NCBI GenBank assembly: GCA_014860725.1
Contig: JACZJD010000048.1
Location: 1-5,148 of the forward strand
Source of the DNA: Aquamicrobium sp.
GTDB lineage: Bacteria > Pseudomonadota > Alphaproteobacteria > Rhizobiales > Rhizobiaceae
DNA length: 5,148 nt
Direction: 5' to 3'
Positions 4,215-5,148 of this stretch are shown piece by piece. The translations under genes were made by a program, and so were the position numbers. Below the pieces are notes generated by a model, which did not search any database, was not told the origin of the DNA, and worked only from the letters and a program-made list of their open reading frames with translations. Each line of letters opens with the position of its first letter. Positions within the stretch are counted from its first letter, which is position 1.

Positions 4215-5148
4215 TGCACGGCGTGCGGGCAGCTCGCACCGCTGAAGACGGCCCCGAGGCCAGGCGGATCGAGGTGCGCGGCCTGTCGAAGGCGTTCGGG
4301 GCCAACTCCGCGGAAGCGCTGGAGCTCGCCCGCGCCGGCGCCAGCAAGGCCGAGATCCTGGAACGCACCGGTTCGGTGCTCGCCGTCAACGACGTCTCGT
4401 TCTCGGTCGATGCCGGCGAGATCTTCGTCGTGATGGGCCTCTCGGGCTCGGGCAAGTCGACGCTGGTGCGCTGCCTGAACCGGCTGCAGGAGCCGACCCG
4501 CGGCAGCATCGAGATCGACGGCGAGGACATCGTCACCGCCTCGGAGGAGCGGCTGCGGGCGCTGCGGCTGGAGAAGATCACCATGGTCTTCCAGCATTTC
4601 GCACTCCTGCCGCACCGCACCGTGGCCGAGAATGTCGAGTACGGGCTGAAGATGCGCGGCCAGCCGAAGCCCGAGCGCCGCGCCAAGGCTCTGAAGACGC
4701 TGGCGAGCGTCGGCCTCGCCGACTGGGCCGACCGCTACCCGTCCGACCTGTCCGGCGGCATGCAGCAGCGCGTCGGTCTCGCCCGGGCGCTGGCGCTCGA
4801 CCCGGAAATCCTTCTGATGGACGAGCCGTTCTCCGCGCTCGACCCGCTGATCCGGCGCGACATGCAGGGCGAGCTGATCGAGTTGCAGCGCCAGTACCGC
4901 ACCACCATCATCTTCATCACCCACGACCTGAACGAGGCGCTGACGCTGGGCAACCACGTCGCCGTGATGAAGGACGGCCGCTTCGCGCAGGTCGGCCGGC
5001 CGGCCGACATCGTGCTCGACCCGGCCGACGACTATGTCGCTGCCTTCACCCGCGACATCGACCGCGGCCGCGTGCTGCCGCTGCGTTCGGCGATCCGCCG
5101 GCCGGCGGACGCCGCCGCGCTCAGGGCCCTCATGGCCGAGGGCGCGGA
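4214..5148 (+). CDS. Glycine betaine/proline betaine (quaternary amine) ABC transporter ATP-binding protein, ProV/OpuAA type (3' end missing)
   Basis: The first 311 codons are present and the frame is open at the right edge. Full ProV proteins are about 350-400 residues, so the lost part would be the end of a C-terminal (often CBS-domain) region. Walker A is GLSGSGKST (75-83), the Q-loop glutamine is Gln127, the signature is LSGGMQQR (179-186), Walker B is ILLMDEP (199-205), the D-loop is SALD (207-210) and the switch histidine is His237. The ProV hallmark is the helical insertion ALELARAGASKAEILERTG (35-53) before the first ATPase strand, and the phrases CLNRLQEPTRG and FSALDPLIRRDMQ closely follow E. 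coli ProV. The protein would energise import of an osmoprotectant or catabolic betaine with a membrane permease and a binding protein, not seen here. The start at 4214 gives about 16 residues more than E. coli ProV before the common core. It overlaps the stop of the small ORF, and no other in-frame ATG is nearby. Its betaine-type substrate fits the demethylating genes upstream. Confidence 0.92.
   Translation, partial: MHGVRAARTAEDGPEARRIEVRGLSKAFGANSAEALELARAGASKAEILERTGSVLAVNDVSFSVDAGEIFVVMGLSGSGKSTLVRCLNRLQEPTRGSIEIDGEDIVTASEERLRALRLEKITMVFQHFALLPHRTVAENVEYGLKMRGQPKPERRAKALKTLASVGLADWADRYPSDLSGGMQQRVGLARALALDPEILLMDEPFSALDPLIRRDMQGELIELQRQYRTTIIFITHDLNEALTLGNHVAVMKDGRFAQVGRPADIVLDPADDYVAAFTRDIDRGRVLPLRSAIRRPADAAALRALMAEGA

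Noticed and set aside
4018..4245. 75-codon plus-strand frame in another phase overlapping the small ORF
   Set aside because: It has no convincing ribosome site, is Arg/Pro/Ser-rich and overlaps the conserved start of the transporter gene by over 30 bases. The 4098 frame has the better signals.
4016..4957. Minus-strand open frame opposite the ABC ATPase
   Set aside because: All ABC motifs are in the plus-strand frame that runs to the right edge. The antisense product has no family features.

Overview
The window is GC-rich, gene-dense bacterial DNA. Codon choice is strongly biased to G or C at third positions. The gene families point to an alphaproteobacterium, most likely of the Hyphomicrobiales (rhizobial) or Rhodobacterales type. 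That assignment is inferred from composition and family content, because no rRNA or other taxonomic marker is present. The theme of the locus is uptake and stepwise N-demethylation of a methylated amine or betaine, of the glycine betaine or proline betaine (stachydrine) kind.

Minus strand, 1-2877: two genes read leftwards as a probable operon. The first (2877 to 1303) is a complete member of the trimethylamine methyltransferase (MttB) superfamily. Its frame has no internal amber codon, so it belongs to the non-pyrrolysine branch typified by glycine betaine methyltransferases. The second starts 46 bases later (1256) and runs off the left edge. It encodes a flavin/Fe-S oxidoreductase of the trimethylamine dehydrogenase/2,4-dienoyl-CoA reductase type, closest to the DgcA/StcD (N-methylproline or dimethylglycine demethylase) group. 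A likely division of labour is that the MttB-like enzyme removes a methyl group from a quaternary ammonium and the flavoprotein demethylates the resulting tertiary or secondary amine.

Centre, 2878-3914: a 119-base divergent intergenic region holds a perfect inverted repeat, a pair of 8-base direct repeats and a good -35-like hexamer for the leftward operon. It separates that operon from a rightward gene for a GcvA-like LysR-family regulator, the usual arrangement for a LysR regulator and its target operon.

Right, 3915-5148: a 299-base gap after the regulator contains an 8-base-arm inverted repeat, an AT-richer promoter-like patch and several GC hairpins. It ends in a 38-codon proline-rich small ORF with a strong Shine-Dalgarno sequence. 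The stop codon of that ORF overlaps the start of the next gene (TGATG). The next gene runs off the right edge and encodes a ProV/OpuAA-type quaternary-amine ABC transporter ATPase.

Both edge genes are partial, and each is open to its window edge. No corrinoid protein, second methyltransferase, transporter permease or binding protein is seen here. If present, they lie outside the window. No mobile elements, tRNA or rRNA genes, or CRISPR arrays were seen.
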